Shown: positions 11,118-23,388, counted from the stretch's first letter. The stretch is 64,000 nucleotides of DNA from Proteus vulgaris (GCF_023100685.1 NZ_CP090064.1:1736001-1800000), one strand, 5' to 3'. Made by a program: numbers and translations. The notes: a model not told the origin generated them from the letters alone.

Positions 11118-12581
11118 TTATTCACGCTCAGTGGTAAGTTGTTGCTCAGCAAAGGTTACAGTGATACGAGCGCCACCTAAAGGGCTATCGGTAATAGTAA
11201 TTTCGCCACTGTATTGTTCAATAATATCTACAGCGATAGATAATCCTAAACCTTGCCCCGGTCGCAACGTGTCTGCTCTTGTTCCTCGCTGGAAAATAGC
11301 CTCTCTTTTTTCAGGGCTAACACCGGGGCCATCATCATCAACAATAATTATTACGCTGTTTTCATTATTACTTACATTGATTTCAACAAACTCTAAACAG
11401 TATTTACAAGCGTTATCCAGAATATTGCCCATCACTTCCATAAAATCATTTTTCTCACCTAACCACATGATTTCAGGTGAAACATTGAGTGTTAAATCAA
11501 CGCCTTTTGACTGATAAACTTTGCTTAAAGCGCTACAAAGATTATCTAACAACCCTGACAGTGAATGGAGTTTTCGCGTGGTAATGTCGTGATCACCATG
11601 AATAGATGCCCGATGCAGATAATAACCGACTTGTTGTGAAATTCGTTCTATTTGATCGAGCATGATAGGCTCAGCTTGCTCTATCGTCATTTGCTTACCT
11701 GATCGTAAAGAGCGTAATGTTGATTGTAATACGGCAAGGGGCGTTTTTAAGCTATGGGTAAGATCAGATAAACTTGTGCGATATTTACTATAACGGCTTC
11801 GTTCATTACGTAATAATACATTTAAATTTCGGACTAAGCCCTTTAATTCGGTTGGCGGATTTTCATCCAAATCATTACGTGTTCCTTTTTCTAATGCACT
11901 TATTTGTTCTATCAATTGTTTAATAGGCCGTAAACTCCAGTGTGCTGCTAACCAAATTAAAGGTACAACTAAGAACAAATTAGCGAGAATGATATATAAA
12001 AACCAGTCCCAAACCTGACTGACTTTTTGCATACGCTGAGGTATAGGATCGATAACTGCGATTGCCATGTAAGGCATATTATCAGCCGCAGGATAATGAT
12101 TAATTACCACTGAGTGAGTTAAAAATTCGTTACTTGAATATTCTTCAAGTCGTTTGAGATAAACACGGTATTGAGGCAACTGTTTTAGCATTAAACGAGT
12201 TATTTTGACATCAACCGAAATTTCAAATAACCCTTCTTCATGACGCCATTTATGCTTAATGCTATCAGGAATAGCTTTAGGTAAATCAGAAGGTGTCCAT
12301 AAGACATTACCTTTATCATCAAAAACGACCACCAGCGATGTATTGTTATTATTCAAATTTGTTGGAAACTCAATATTCAGCTTGCCTTTATTCCACTGCG
12401 CTAAACTGTAATAAAGATTACTCTGACTGCGCATCAGCATAAAAGTGGTTTTATCTACACTGACAATAGAACCGACTATAGCAACCAACCCATAAGAGAG
12501 CGTAAGAGCCAAAATAATGGCACTCGTTGCAAGTAAAAATCGTGTTCGTAATGAGAGTGGAGAGCGCTGTTTTTTTTGCAT
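11118..12581 (-). CDS. phoQ: Sensor histidine kinase PhoQ
   Basis: This is the inner-membrane sensor of the Mg2+- and cationic-peptide-responsive PhoPQ system. TM1 lies at about residues 15-37 and a periplasmic PAS-like sensor follows. TM2 is at about 190-212, then HAMP. The phosphoacceptor His is in LTHSLKTPLAVLQ, and the ATPase boxes are NILDNACKY, VDDDGPGV and GQGLGLSIA. It begins one base after the phoP stop, showing tight coupling. At 487 residues it matches the family. Confidence 0.96.
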   Translation of the reverse strand: MQKKQRSPLSLRTRFLLATSAIILALTLSYGLVAIVGSIVSVDKTTFMLMRSQSNLYYSLAQWNKGKLNIEFPTNLNNNNTSLVVVFDDKGNVLWTPSDLPKAIPDSIKHKWRHEEGLFEISVDVKITRLMLKQLPQYRVYLKRLEEYSSNEFLTHSVVINHYPAADNMPYMAIAVIDPIPQRMQKVSQVWDWFLYIILANLFLVVPLIWLAAHWSLRPIKQLIEQISALEKGTRNDLDENPPTELKGLVRNLNVLLRNERSRYSKYRTSLSDLTHSLKTPLAVLQSTLRSLRSGKQMTIEQAEPIMLDQIERISQQVGYYLHRASIHGDHDITTRKLHSLSGLLDNLCSALSKVYQSKGVDLTLNVSPEIMWLGEKNDFMEVMGNILDNACKYCLEFVEINVSNNENSVIIIVDDDGPGVSPEKREAIFQRGTRADTLRPGQGLGLSIAVDIIEQYSGEITITDSPLGGARITVTFAEQQLTTERE

Positions 12582-12582
12582 A

Positions 12583-13257
12583 TTAAGGTTTCATATCAAA
12601 ACGGTAGCCTTGTCCACGTACTGTCACGACAACATCATCAGGGTATTTTTCTAAGATTTTTTTACGTAATCGCCCCATTAGTACATCAATAGTATGGCTT
12701 TCTTTTAATTCAGCATCTGGATACAACTGACGCATTAATGCATCTTTGCTAACAACTTTATTTTGATTGCGCATTAATGTTTCTAAGATCGTATATTCAA
12801 ACGCTGTTAATTTGATTTGCTCGCCTGAAATCATGAACTCTTTACGTGACAAATCCAACTCAAAAGGCTCAATAGAGAGTGTTTGCGATGCAATTCCCAT
12901 GTTTCTTCGCATTAATGCCTGAATACGTGCAACAATTTCCTCAAAATGAAAAGGTTTTGTCACATAATCATCAGCACCAGCATTTAATGCGGAGACTTTT
13001 TCTTGCCAACTTTCACGCGCAGTTAACACCATAATAGGTAACGTGATATTGTTTTCTCGCCATCTTCGAATAAGGCTAATACCATCTTCATCGGGTAATC
13101 CTAAATCTACAATAGCAACATCGGGTGTACCTTCTGCTATAAAACTATCTGCTTCTTTAGCGTCTTCTGCTGCGTCAACTTGATGGCCTGCATCACGAAA
13201 CTGCACAGATAAGTGATGACGAAGTAAAATATTATCTTCAATAATTAAGATCCGCAT
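12583..13257 (-). CDS. phoP: Response regulator PhoP
   Basis: This OmpR-family regulator of Mg2+ homeostasis and envelope remodelling has a receiver domain with an acidic pair after RILIIEDN, a phosphoacceptor Asp in [13 protein letters not shown] and the conserved Lys in [12 protein letters not shown]. The winged-helix domain occupies about residues 126-224 and ends in [12 protein letters not shown]. It leads the phoP-phoQ operon and is preceded by about 214 bases of AT-rich DNA that separate it from purB. Confidence 0.97.
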   Translation of the reverse strand: MRILIIEDNILLRHHLSVQFRDAGHQVDAAEDAKEADSFIAEGTPDVAIVDLGLPDEDGISLIRRWRENNITLPIMVLTARESWQEKVSALNAGADDYVTKPFHFEEIVARIQALMRRNMGIASQTLSIEPFELDLSRKEFMISGEQIKLTAFEYTILETLMRNQNKVVSKDALMRQLYPDAELKESHTIDVLMGRLRKKILEKYPDDVVVTVRGQGYRFDMKP

Positions 13258-13433
13258 TATTCCACCTTGAGTACAATCGGTAAAAAGACACCGTTGTAAA
13301 ATAAATATAGGACATGATAGTCAGTCTATTAGATAAAAATATAAGGTTATCATAGACAATCTATTGATTAAAAAATACTGTAGCCAGCAAAGTGTTTAGG
13401 TTATAGATAGTTTTCTTCGTTTTTTTGTTATAA

Positions 13434-13461
13434 AAAAAGGCAGAAATTATCTGCCTTTTTC
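13434..13461 (-). terminator. Terminator downstream of purB
   Basis: The stem AAAGGCAGA / TCTGCCTTT with a 6-base loop lies just beyond the purB stop. On the minus strand it runs into a T-tract. Confidence 0.8.
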
Positions 13462-13471
13462 GTGTGATAAA

Positions 13472-15503
<2,032 letters not shown>

Positions 15504-15505
15504 GT

Positions 15506-16609
15506 CTACTCCTGAATACGGGTTTCAATGATACCGCCACCTAAACAGACTTCGTCTTGATAAAAGACGGCTGATTGTCCCGGTGTTACAGCCGCAACGG
15601 GATAATCAAAGCGGACTTCAATTTTATCTTCACTTAATGGTGTTACTGTACACGCAATATCAGGTTGGCGATATCGTGTTTTAACAGTACAGCGGAACGC
15701 TTCAGTAATTGTTTCTCTCGATACCCAATGCAATTGTTGAGCAATTAAGCCGACAGACATTAATCTTGGATGTTCATGACCTTGCGCCACAACAAGAATG
15801 TTATTTTCAACATCTTTATCAACGACATACCAAGGATCATCGCCACCGTCTTTTGTTCCACCGATACCTAAACCTTTACGTTGACCTAATGTGTGATACA
15901 TCAATCCTTGGTGTTCACCGATGGTTTCACCATCAACTGTGATGATAGGACCAGGTTTAGCTGGGAGGTAACGTGATAAGAAATCGGTAAATTTACGCTC
16001 ACCAATAAAACAAATACCCGTTGAGTCTTTTTTCTTTGCTGTTGCTAAATCAAGTTTTTCAGCAATTTTTCTAACTTCAGGCTTTTCCATTTCACCAACA
16101 GGGAAAAGGCTTTGTGCGATTTGCTCGTGACTTAACGTGTATAAGAAATAACTCTGGTCTTTGTTGTTATCGACGCCACGAAGTAATTGGCTTTTGCCAT
16201 TAATATCACGACGGCGAACATAGTGACCTGTTGCGATATAATCAGCACCTAAATCTTCTGCCGCATATTCTAAAAATGCTTTAAATTTTATTTCTTTATT
16301 ACACAGAATATCGGGGTTTGGGGTGCGGCCTGCTTTATATTCAGATAAAAAATGTTCAAAAACATTATCCCAATATTCAGCGGCAAAATTGATAGTATAA
16401 AGCTCAATGCCAAGTTTATCGCATACGGCTTGCGCATCGGCAAGATCCGTTGAAGCTGAGCAATATTCTGTATCATCGTCTTCTTCCCAGTTCTTCATAA
16501 ACAGACCAACGACCTGATATCCCTGTTCCTTAAGAAGATAGGCTGAGACGGATGAATCTACGCCACCGGACATTCCTACGATGACTTTTTTTTGGCTGTT
16601 ATCTGACAT
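15506..16609 (-). CDS. mnmA: tRNA-specific 2-thiouridylase MnmA
   Basis: This enzyme thiolates uridine 34 of tRNA(Lys), tRNA(Glu) and tRNA(Gln), using sulfur relayed from IscS/Tus. The PP-loop is [15 protein letters not shown] near the N-terminus. The two active cysteines lie in [12 protein letters not shown] and [12 protein letters not shown]. The 367-residue length is normal. It is the first gene of the mnmA-hflD-purB group. Confidence 0.97.
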   Translation of the reverse strand: MSDNSQKKVIVGMSGGVDSSVSAYLLKEQGYQVVGLFMKNWEEDDDTEYCSASTDLADAQAVCDKLGIELYTINFAAEYWDNVFEHFLSEYKAGRTPNPDILCNKEIKFKAFLEYAAEDLGADYIATGHYVRRRDINGKSQLLRGVDNNKDQSYFLYTLSHEQIAQSLFPVGEMEKPEVRKIAEKLDLATAKKKDSTGICFIGERKFTDFLSRYLPAKPGPIITVDGETIGEHQGLMYHTLGQRKGLGIGGTKDGGDDPWYVVDKDVENNILVVAQGHEHPRLMSVGLIAQQLHWVSRETITEAFRCTVKTRYRQPDIACTVTPLSEDKIEVRFDYPVAAVTPGQSAVFYQDEVCLGGGIIETRIQE

Positions 16610-16718
16610 GACTGGATCTCACTGCGGAAAAATAAGCGCCATACTTTACCATATCACTGACACAGGTGCATCAAGTGTTGCTCTGTTTTTGATGCTTTGT
16701 TTTTCCATTCTCTGTCAT

Positions 16719-17189
16719 TTAGTTAAAGGGTGCGCCAAAGCTAGTTAAAATAGAAAGAGGGTAGTGTTCACCTTGTTGATAACATAACAGGCTTTCTCTC
16801 ACTAAAGGTGAGCGTAATTGCTGGCTTTGGATAATTTCATCTGCGCTAACCCAGTGACAACAATTGATATCGCTATCATTAGGGTGAGTGTCAAATTGTT
16901 CTTGTGCTTCAATTAAAAAGAGAAAACGTAAAAAAGGCGTTTTATCAGGCGCAATCCATTGATGTAATTTAAGAAAATATTGAACAGGAAGCGTTAATCC
17001 TGTTTCTTCCCATAACTCACGCTGAACGGCTTGAATAAGTGTTTCATCGGCTTCAAGGTGCCCTGCTGGTTGATTCCACGTTGCTTTTCCATTGATAGTT
17101 TCTTCAACAACGAGAAACTTATTTTGCGCATGAACGATACACGCGACAGTCACATGAGGTTTAAACAAAATCAATCTCCTTCCATTCAC
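16719..17189 (-). CDS. nudJ: Nudix phosphatase NudJ
   Basis: This Nudix hydrolase acts on HMP-pyrophosphate and nucleoside di- and triphosphates (known for E. coli NudJ/YmfB). The Nudix box is [23 protein letters not shown], matching Gx5Ex7REUxEExGU. At 156 residues it matches the family. Its start overlaps the 3' end of rluE by 29 bases, so the two are probably co-transcribed. Confidence 0.94.
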   Translation of the reverse strand: MNGRRLILFKPHVTVACIVHAQNKFLVVEETINGKATWNQPAGHLEADETLIQAVQRELWEETGLTLPVQYFLKLHQWIAPDKTPFLRFLFLIEAQEQFDTHPNDSDINCCHWVSADEIIQSQQLRSPLVRESLLCYQQGEHYPLSILTSFGAPFN

Positions 17190-17790
17190 CGGGTAATAAA
17201 TTATCTAATGTAATATTTCCCATACTAAAGCGGATCAAGCGCAATGTAGGATAACCAACATGAGCAGTCATTCGTCTCACTTGACGGTTTTTACCTTCAA
17301 ATAAGGTGATTTTTAGCCAAGTTGTTGGAATAGTTTGGCGTTCTCTAATCGGCGGGTTTCTCTCCCATAACCATTCGGGTTGCCCAACTATTTCGACTTG
17401 TGCTGGCAATGTTTTGCCATCTTTAAGCTCTAATCCATCTCGAAATTGTTGTAATGCGGCGGTACAAGGAACACCCTCTACCTGAGCATAGTAGATTTTT
17501 CCTGTTTTTTTACCCGGTTGTGTTAATTTTGCTTGTAGTTTTCCATCATTTGTTAAGACTAAAAGTCCTTCACTATCTCTATCTAAACGTCCTGCCGCAT
17601 AAATATCACGAATAGGAATAAAATCTTTTAGTGTTTTTCTGCCACTCTCGTCCGTAAATTGTACAAGAACATCGAAGGGCTTGTTGAAGATAACGACTTT
17701 ACGCTCACCTCTTGGGCGCACTGGTTTTCTTTGTGCTAATGAAGTGTGGTGTTTTCTCGATTTAGCGCTATTTTTAAGTTGATTTGCCAT
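17161..17790 (-). CDS. rluE: 23S rRNA pseudouridine(2457) synthase RluE
   Basis: This RsuA-family synthase modifies U2457 of 23S rRNA. The catalytic Asp is in [19 protein letters not shown]. The N-terminus carries a basic segment ([21 protein letters not shown]), and the family motif [15 protein letters not shown] lies near the C-terminus. It is divergent from icd and followed by overlapping nudJ, the same arrangement as in E. coli. Confidence 0.95.
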   Translation of the reverse strand: MANQLKNSAKSRKHHTSLAQRKPVRPRGERKVVIFNKPFDVLVQFTDESGRKTLKDFIPIRDIYAAGRLDRDSEGLLVLTNDGKLQAKLTQPGKKTGKIYYAQVEGVPCTAALQQFRDGLELKDGKTLPAQVEIVGQPEWLWERNPPIRERQTIPTTWLKITLFEGKNRQVRRMTAHVGYPTLRLIRFSMGNITLDNLLPGEWKEIDFV

Positions 17791-17928
17791 AGTTAATTTT
17801 TGTAAAAAATGGGAGATTGATTATACCTTAAAAGAGAAGCGATTGGCGTTAGCTGAATAATCAAGTAGTATTGACAGGTCTCTTACAAAAAATTAACAAA
17901 GCGTGCGCTTACATGAAAGGAGAGGTAA

Positions 17929-19182
17929 ATGGAAAGCAAAGTAGTTGTTCCGGCTAATGGCGCTAAAATTACACTAGATGCTAAAGGTAAGCTTGTTGTT
18001 CCAAATAATCCGGTTATCCCTTATATCGAAGGGGACGGTATCGGTATCGATGTCACGCCAGCAATGTTAAAAGTTGTTGATGCAGCAGTTGAGAAAGCTT
18101 ACGGCAAAGAACGTAAGATTGAGTGGATGGAAGTCTACACTGGCGAAAAATCAACGCAGGTTTATGGTAAAGATGTTTGGTTACCAGAAGAAACCTTAGA
18201 TCTTATCCGTGAATATCGTGTTTCTATTAAAGGTCCTCTTACTACCCCAGTTGGCGGTGGTATCCGTTCATTAAACGTTGCATTACGTCAACAACTAGAC
18301 CTCTATATTTGCCTACGTCCAGTACGTTACTACAAAGGCACACCAAGCCCAGTTAAACAACCTGAACTAACAGATATGGTTATCTTCCGTGAAAACTCAG
18401 AAGATATTTATGCAGGTATTGAATGGAAAGCGGGTTCAGCAGAAGCCGATAAAGTGATTAAATTCCTGCAAAATGAAATGGGTGTTACCAAAATCCGCTT
18501 CCCACAAGATTGTGGTATTGGTATCAAACCTTGTTCAGAAGAAGGAACTAAGCGTTTAGTGCGTGCAGCGATTGAATACGCGATCGATAACGACCGTGAT
18601 TCAGTGACTCTGGTACACAAAGGTAATATTATGAAATTTACCGAAGGTGCCTTTAAAGACTGGGGTTATGAATTAGCACGTGAAGAGTTTGGTGGTGAAT
18701 TATTAGATGGTGGTCCTTGGGTTAAAATCAAAAATCCAAAATCAGGTAAAGAGATCATCGTTAAAGACGTTATCGCTGACGCATTCTTGCAACAAATTCT
18801 GTTACGTCCAGCAGAGTACGATGTAATCGCATGTATGAACCTAAATGGTGACTATATTTCCGATGCATTAGCGGCTCAAGTAGGTGGTATCGGTATCGCA
18901 CCGGGTGCAAATATTGGTGATGAGTGTGCTTTATTTGAAGCAACACACGGTACTGCACCAAAATATGCAGGGCAAGATAAAGTTAACCCTGGCTCAATTA
19001 TCCTTTCCGCAGAAATGATGTTACGCCACATGGGTTGGACTGAAGCAGCTGACTTAATCATTAAAGGTATGGAAGGCGCGATTGCCGCTAAGACTGTAAC
19101 TTATGATTTTGAACGTCAGTTAGAAGGCGCTAAACTGCTGAAATGTAGCGAGTTTGGTGACGCGATTATCAAACATATGTAA
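17929..19182 (+). CDS. icd: NADP-dependent isocitrate dehydrogenase
   Basis: This TCA-cycle enzyme converts isocitrate to 2-oxoglutarate. The 417-residue length is close to E. coli Icd. The phosphorylation loop (RSLNVALRQ, target Ser of AceK), the metal/substrate residues in [10 protein letters not shown] and the NADP site near [13 protein letters not shown] are present. AGGAGAGG precedes the ATG. The 3' end is intact and is directly followed by a terminator and a convergent phage integrase, the arrangement produced by e14 or phage 21 insertion into icd. Confidence 0.98.
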   Translation: MESKVVVPANGAKITLDAKGKLVVPNNPVIPYIEGDGIGIDVTPAMLKVVDAAVEKAYGKERKIEWMEVYTGEKSTQVYGKDVWLPEETLDLIREYRVSIKGPLTTPVGGGIRSLNVALRQQLDLYICLRPVRYYKGTPSPVKQPELTDMVIFRENSEDIYAGIEWKAGSAEADKVIKFLQNEMGVTKIRFPQDCGIGIKPCSEEGTKRLVRAAIEYAIDNDRDSVTLVHKGNIMKFTEGAFKDWGYELAREEFGGELLDGGPWVKIKNPKSGKEIIVKDVIADAFLQQILLRPAEYDVIACMNLNGDYISDALAAQVGGIGIAPGANIGDECALFEATHGTAPKYAGQDKVNPGSIILSAEMMLRHMGWTEAADLIIKGMEGAIAAKTVTYDFERQLEGAKLLKCSEFGDAIIKHM

Positions 19183-19202
19183 TTGTTGATTTGATAAATA
19201 GT

Positions 19203-19235
19203 TAACGGGAGCTTATTAGTTCCCGTTTATTTTTT
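19203..19235 (+). terminator. Terminator downstream of icd
   Basis: The stem ACGGGA / TCCCGT with a 10-base loop is followed by a T-rich tract, about 20 bases after the icd stop. Confidence 0.8.
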
Positions 19236-19278
19236 GTACTATAAAATTCTTCCCCAAAATATCCCCAAAACTCTTCAA

Positions 19279-20412
19279 TTAAACAGCAATAATTTGCCAT
19301 TCTTTGCCTCTATCGTCGTGGTATTTATCGGTCATATTTTGTGTTTTATGCCCCAATAATTTTTGTGTATTAATTCCTTGTTCTCGATAAAGTCGTTCGG
19401 ATAAAGATCGCTGTTCATGGAAAGTTGGTGCCGTACCTTTTTCCCAAGTTAACCCACATTTATCTCGTGCTTTTTTAAATGTTGTGGTTAACGTATTTGG
19501 TGTGACTTGTTCACCGCGTTTCGCTTGTGCGGTGGTATGTCGATAATGCACGAGATATTTGCTCACAACGGCATCACGACATTGAGCAACAACATCCCTT
19601 AAGGAGAGATTGATAGCTTCACATTTTAGCGAGAGAGGGATGGCTAACTTACTGCCCGTTTTCTCTTGCTGTATATGTAACATATCATCCCAAATATCAG
19701 AGAATTTCATTTTACAGATATCACCGATCCGCTGACCTGTGGTTAAAGCCAATAACATGCCGCATTGCAGGTAAGGAGGGTGGTTCTTAGCTTACTGGTA
19801 AATAGTGCGCCATTCGTCGCATGTCATGCGTTCTCTTTTCACTCTGTTCCGTGGTTGTTTAGTTGCTTTCGCGGGATTGTAACCAGGCGGAACATAGCCA
19901 GCATGTTGAGCTTCTTTAAATACATCAATAAGCACCATGCGAACGACCTGCGCCATTCTTGAATGCCCTAATACTTTGATGGAATCTATTATTTCAGCAA
20001 TATCTAAAGCGGTTATCTCTTTTAATATTTTCGTACCACAATACTGACGGAATAAATTAATAGGTTTCATTTTTTGTCGATAAGAATTAATTTTTAATTC
20101 ACCGATATCTAATCTTTCTTTTTGAATGTCTAAATATTTATCCATCCATATATCGACAGATATTTCAGACTTGTTTGTCTTAATTTTTGATAACCGTTCA
20201 TTAATACTTAATAACTGTCGAGTATGTTGTTCAGCAATAATTGTATTGGCCTGAATGGCAGTTTCTCTCGCTTCTTGCTCGTCAGTGCCTAAGCTATGAA
20301 ATTTACCGGTGATGGGGTGTTTATATTGCCAATAAATCTTGCCGTTACGTTTATCTAGCTTTCGATATAGATTAGGGATAATAATTTTATGGGTTCGTGG
20401 TCGGGCAGCCAT
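19279..20412 (-). pseudogene. int: Prophage tyrosine integrase, interrupted by an in-frame stop
   Basis: This is a lambda-type tyrosine recombinase of about 377 codons. The N-terminal part starts MAARPRTHKIIIPNLYRKL and includes the arm-binding and core-binding regions. The reading frame is interrupted by TAA at 19792-19794 (after WRTIYQ) and continues in the same frame. The catalytic residues survive downstream: Arg in TTGQRIGD, HxxR in FHEQRS, His in LLGHKT and Tyr in DKYHDD. Its position, convergent to icd, matches intE of e14. A single nonsense mutation is the simplest reading, so the element is probably immobile. Confidence 0.9.
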
Positions 20413-20465
20413 CTGTAATTATCCTCTTAAGTCGTTCCGTTGATTTATGATCTGCTTTAATCAAA

Positions 20466-21622
20466 CAGGACACTTTAATAATGGAATATAATCCAATTAT
20501 TGAGGTGTTAAATGAAAAAACGAACAAATAGATTTTATACCACTGAGTTTAAGCAAGAAGCGGTCGCATTAGTCACCGAGCAAGGTTATAGCGTTCCAAA
20601 AGCGGCAGCTTCTTTAGGGATCACCGATAAATTACTTTATAACTGGAAAGCAAAATTCGACGCTGAGCTATTAAGGCTTCGAAAGGAAAACAAAGAACTT
20701 AGGATGGAGAAAGAGATCCTAAAAAAAGCCAGCGCCCTCCTGCTAAAGGAAACCAAGTAGCGTTTAAAACAATTAAGCAATTATCTTCACAGTTTCCCGT
20801 ACTGAATCTCTGCAAATTAATGAAAATAAGCCGTTCTGCCTATTACGCTTGGCTCAAACGCCCTGTAAAACTGATCACAGCAGAACAACTTAGCCTGTAC
20901 CGTAGAGCCAAAGTTATCTTTGAACAGAGTCGAAATAGCTTAGGTTATAGAACGTTACGTAAACGGTTATGCAAAGAGGGCTTTAGCGCGAGTGCGTATG
21001 GCGTTCAAAAGCTAATGGCTCAGCTGGGTCCAGTCGTCACTCAACGCGTTGCTTACAAAGTCACCACAAAGCGCAAACACTGTGATGCAGTAGCCGATAA
21101 TTTGCTAAATCAAAATTTTAATCCTCATGCGTCTAACGAAGTTTGGGCGGGTGATGTGACCTATTTAAAAACAGGCGAAGGCTGGATGTATTTAGCCATC
21201 GTGATGGACTTATATTCTCGCCGTATTGTGGGTTGATACATCGATAAACGAATGACGTCAAATTTAGTCAGTAAAGCTTTGATGAAGGCGTATAACTTAC
21301 GCCAGCCCGAAAAAGGACTAGTCTTCCATAGTGATAGGGGGTCACAATATACGAGTAAGCGCTATCGTCACTTACTGACAAGTTATGGTATTCGAGCAAG
21401 TATGGGCGATGTTGGAGCCTGTTGGGATAACGCCGTTGTTGAACGATTTTTTGGTAGCTTAAAGCACGATTGGGTACTAAAAATCCCACAGCCGACTCGG
21501 AAACAGATGAAAGAAGATGTTACCGCGTATATGCGCTATTACAACCTAGAAAGGCTTCATACTGCCAACGGTGATCTGCCATCCATTGAGTATGAACAAA
21601 ATTCCTTAAGAAAAGTGTCCTG
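20466..21622 (+). mobile_element. IS3-family insertion sequence (copy A), inactive
   Basis: Inverted ends CAGGACACTTT (20466-20476) and its complement (21612-21622) bound an orfA-orfB pair of the IS3 type. OrfB carries a nonsense codon, so it cannot make full transposase. The right end lies directly inside the 5' part of a phage Q antiterminator gene, which it truncates. I could not define a clear target-site duplication. Confidence 0.85.
20512..20760 (+). CDS. IS3-family transposase OrfA
   Basis: This 82-residue DNA-binding OrfA has a helix-turn-helix (VPKAAASLGITDKLLYNWKAKF) and a C-terminal leucine-zipper-like heptad region (LLRLRKENKELRMEKEILK). The end contains a run of seven A followed by G (about 20720), a plausible -1 slippage site, because orfB lies in the -1 frame. 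It belongs to IS copy A. Confidence 0.88.
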   Translation: MKKRTNRFYTTEFKQEAVALVTEQGYSVPKAAASLGITDKLLYNWKAKFDAELLRLRKENKELRMEKEILKKASALLLKETK

Positions 21623-21623
21623 A
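20760..21623 (+). pseudogene. IS3-family transposase OrfB with in-frame TGA
   Basis: This is an rve-type DDE transposase. The first Asp is in VWAGDVTYLKTG, the second in HSDRGSQYTS and the Glu in NAVVERFFGSLK. The frame is broken by TGA at 21234-21236, where related transposases have Trp (VGW), then continues in the same frame to 21623. The product would be split between the first and second catalytic Asp, so this copy is probably dead. Confidence 0.85.
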
Positions 21624-22022
21624 TTTAGTTGCGCAGAACAAGTTTTATCACGTTGGGGAGCGTGGTCAGCTAATGAGGGAAATAGTATCGATTACTCATC
21701 AATTGCCACAGGTTTTAAAGGATTAATTCCAAGTTCAAGACGAAGCCGAGAGCGATGTTCAGATGATGATGGCTTAAAAATCAATAAAGCGGCATTACAT
21801 TTAAAGGTAAATAATAGTTATTTATTTCAGTTGGTTATTATGTGTTATGTGAAGAATTATCCTTTGCGTTCAATGGCTTCAAAACTCGGTATTTCTCATA
21901 ATGAAGTGGCTAAGCGATTGCAGACAGCGGAAGGATTTATTGAAGGGTGTTTATCGGTTGATAACGTAAAATTAGACATGGATAAAATAATTAGAAAACA
22001 CCACATTTATAGTCTTGCGTAA
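21624..22022 (+). pseudogene. Phage antitermination protein Q (5' end removed by IS3)
   Basis: Translation from the IS edge reads EQVLSRWGAWSANEGNSID, then a GFKGLIP segment, SRRSRERCSDDDGL and a helix-turn-helix-like YPLRSMASKLGISHNEVAKRLQTAEGF. This is the layout of lambdoid Q proteins of the Phage_antitermQ family, which modify RNA polymerase at the late promoter. The start codon and first few residues are missing because IS copy A abuts the gene. A short in-frame product from Met at 21831 is possible but would lack the N-terminus. Confidence 0.82.
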
Positions 22023-22077
22023 TTACAAAACACAATATATTGTGTTAATAATGGTTTTGATGTTACATGACTTATCT

Positions 22078-22116
22078 ATTAAAAACCTCGTGAGTGTAGC
22101 GGGGTTATGTTTTTTA
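22078..22116 (+). terminator. Hairpin terminator after the Q remnant
   Basis: The stem AACCTCG / CGGGGTT is preceded by an A-run and followed by a T-rich tract, about 60 bases after the Q stop codon. Confidence 0.6.
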
Positions 22117-22145
22117 TAGGTCTACTTAAGCTGATTTATCGCTAA

Positions 22146-22362
22146 AAAATAAAGTTTGCTATCTGCATTTTTCTGTGGCTTAATAACGTCACTGGTTTGG
22201 AAGTACAGACCTATTTATGTTAGTAAGTTTAAAGTTGTTCCCGTTTAGCGTTATCCTCGATACCTCTTCATTGTGAATTCCTTCTAATTAATTCCCATAA
22301 GTAAAAATACAAAACAAACCGCCTATGCCTTATGGCAAATTAAATAAATTAAAGGAAATTCT
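22146..22362 (+). promoter_or_regulatory. Long 5' leader of cold-shock gene, copy 1
   Basis: About 217 bases precede the csp start and are conserved with the second copy (39994-40207), including the stretch through GTTAGTAAGTTTAAAGTTG. Long structured leaders that switch conformation with temperature are known for the cspA family. The conservation of non-coding sequence here suggests such a leader. AAAGGAAA lies 6-7 bases before the ATG. Confidence 0.6.
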
Positions 22363-22575
22363 ATGTCTAATACAATGACTGGTACAGTAAAATGGTTCGA
22401 TGAAGGTAAAGGTTTTGGTTTTATTACTCCAGCTGATGGCAGCAAAGATGTATTCGTACATTTCTCTGCAATCCAAAGTGATAACTTCAAAACATTAGCG
22501 GAAGGCCAACAAGTTTCATTCACCATGGAAAATGGTATGAAAGGCCCAGCAGCAGGCAACGTGGTGGCTCTCTAA
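22363..22575 (+). CDS. CspA-family cold-shock protein, copy 1
   Basis: This 70-residue cold-shock-domain RNA chaperone has RNP1 (KGFGFITP) and RNP2 (DVFVHFSAI) on the five-stranded barrel. It differs from the second copy at 40208-40420 only in the penultimate residue (Ala against Gly) and by one base in the whole coding region. It lies inside the decayed prophage, after the Q remnant. A small zinc-ribbon ORF follows at 22583. Confidence 0.93.
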   Translation: MSNTMTGTVKWFDEGKGFGFITPADGSKDVFVHFSAIQSDNFKTLAEGQQVSFTMENGMKGPAAGNVVAL

Positions 22576-22582
22576 AGGCGCT

Positions 22583-22723
22583 ATTACTATTCGCCTCTAT
22601 TTTAAATGCCCTTGTTGTAGCGGTTCACAATATAGAACATCACAATTTGATGTCACAGTGAATAATCCACGCGGCGCAAAATGTATCTTTTGCAAAAGTG
22701 TAATGACAGCTCAAATGAGTTGA
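22583..22723 (+). CDS. YmcF/YnfQ-like zinc-ribbon microprotein, likely ATT start, copy 1
   Basis: Directly after the csp stop a 46-codon frame encodes RLYFKCPCCSGSQYRTS, then FDVTVNNP and GAKCIFCKS. Two CxxC-type knuckles (CPCC, CIFC) form a zinc ribbon. From memory, E. coli YmcF and YnfQ, encoded behind cspG and cspB, have the same CP-C...GAKCIFCKS pattern and a non-canonical AUU start. No ATG or GTG is available in frame here, but ATT at 22583 follows AAAGG with 4 intervening bases. The frame is preserved in the second copy. Function unknown; probably cold-induced with csp. Confidence 0.72.
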   Translation: MTIRLYFKCPCCSGSQYRTSQFDVTVNNPRGAKCIFCKSVMTAQMS

Positions 22724-22744
22724 GCATTAAATAGTTGAATATAC

Positions 22745-22772
22745 AAAACCTCGCTTCGGCGGGGTTTTTTGC
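22745..22772 (+). terminator. Terminator of csp unit, copy 1
   Basis: The stem AACCTCGC / GCGGGGTT with a tight TTCG-type loop is followed by six T. The same terminator closes the second copy. Confidence 0.88.
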
Positions 22773-22906
22773 TATCTACAATCCCATGTTGGTTAAAGAT
22801 AAAAAATTTAGATTTTGGGCCTTGAAAAATTTTTGCTCGTTCATATTTATATTTTGGGTAAATAAGATACCGCTCATAATTCACTAAATACTGAAGGAGG
22901 AGTTAT

Positions 22907-23365
22907 ATGCCTAACATTAAACCTTTTTCATTATTCCCAACATTATCTGATAACTTACTTTCAAACCGTTTTGATCAGATAGATCGCCTGTTTAGTCAGT
23001 TAACAGGCAGTAAGCCTATTGCATCACCTGTACAGACTTATAACCTGAAACAGATTGATGATAACCATTATGAACTGACAGTCAGTGTGCCTGGATATCA
23101 AGAAGATGACTTATCGGTTTCATTAAAAGGAAGCCGTTTATTGATTGAAGGGAAAAAAGAAGAAAAATCAGAAGAAGACAATGATAAATGGATCCACCGA
23201 GGTATATCTCAAGGACAATTTACGTTGCAATTTGACCTCGGTAAAAATGTTAAAATAGAAAAAGCCAATTTATCAAGTGGACTTCTGACTATTGCTATTG
23301 AGTATGAGTTACCGGAAGAAGAAAAACGGCAAACAATAGCGATAGAGAATAAAGATAAAAAATAA
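22907..23365 (+). CDS. Hsp20 / IbpA-type small heat-shock protein
   Basis: This is a 152-residue ATP-independent holdase. The alpha-crystallin domain occupies about residues 38-135 (YELTVSVPGYQEDDLSVSLK ... LLIEGKKEE), with a charged C-terminal extension. A strong GGAGGAG Shine-Dalgarno lies before the ATG. An upstream CCTTGAAAA (about 22821) resembles a sigma-32 -35 element, but a clear -10 is not evident. The gene is unusual cargo in a prophage region. Confidence 0.9.
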   Translation: MPNIKPFSLFPTLSDNLLSNRFDQIDRLFSQLTGSKPIASPVQTYNLKQIDDNHYELTVSVPGYQEDDLSVSLKGSRLLIEGKKEEKSEEDNDKWIHRGISQGQFTLQFDLGKNVKIEKANLSSGLLTIAIEYELPEEEKRQTIAIENKDKK

Positions 23366-23388
23366 TTGAGTTAGATAACGTGAATAAG

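Noticed and set aside
19792..19794. Integrase stop as evidence of two separate genes or of a frameshift
   Set aside because: Both parts are in one frame and join directly across TAA with all catalytic residues in order, so a single nonsense codon explains it better.
22323..22559. Minus-strand open frame of 78 codons across the csp gene
   Set aside because: It is the shadow of the csp coding strand and appears identically at the duplicated copy; no start context or family.
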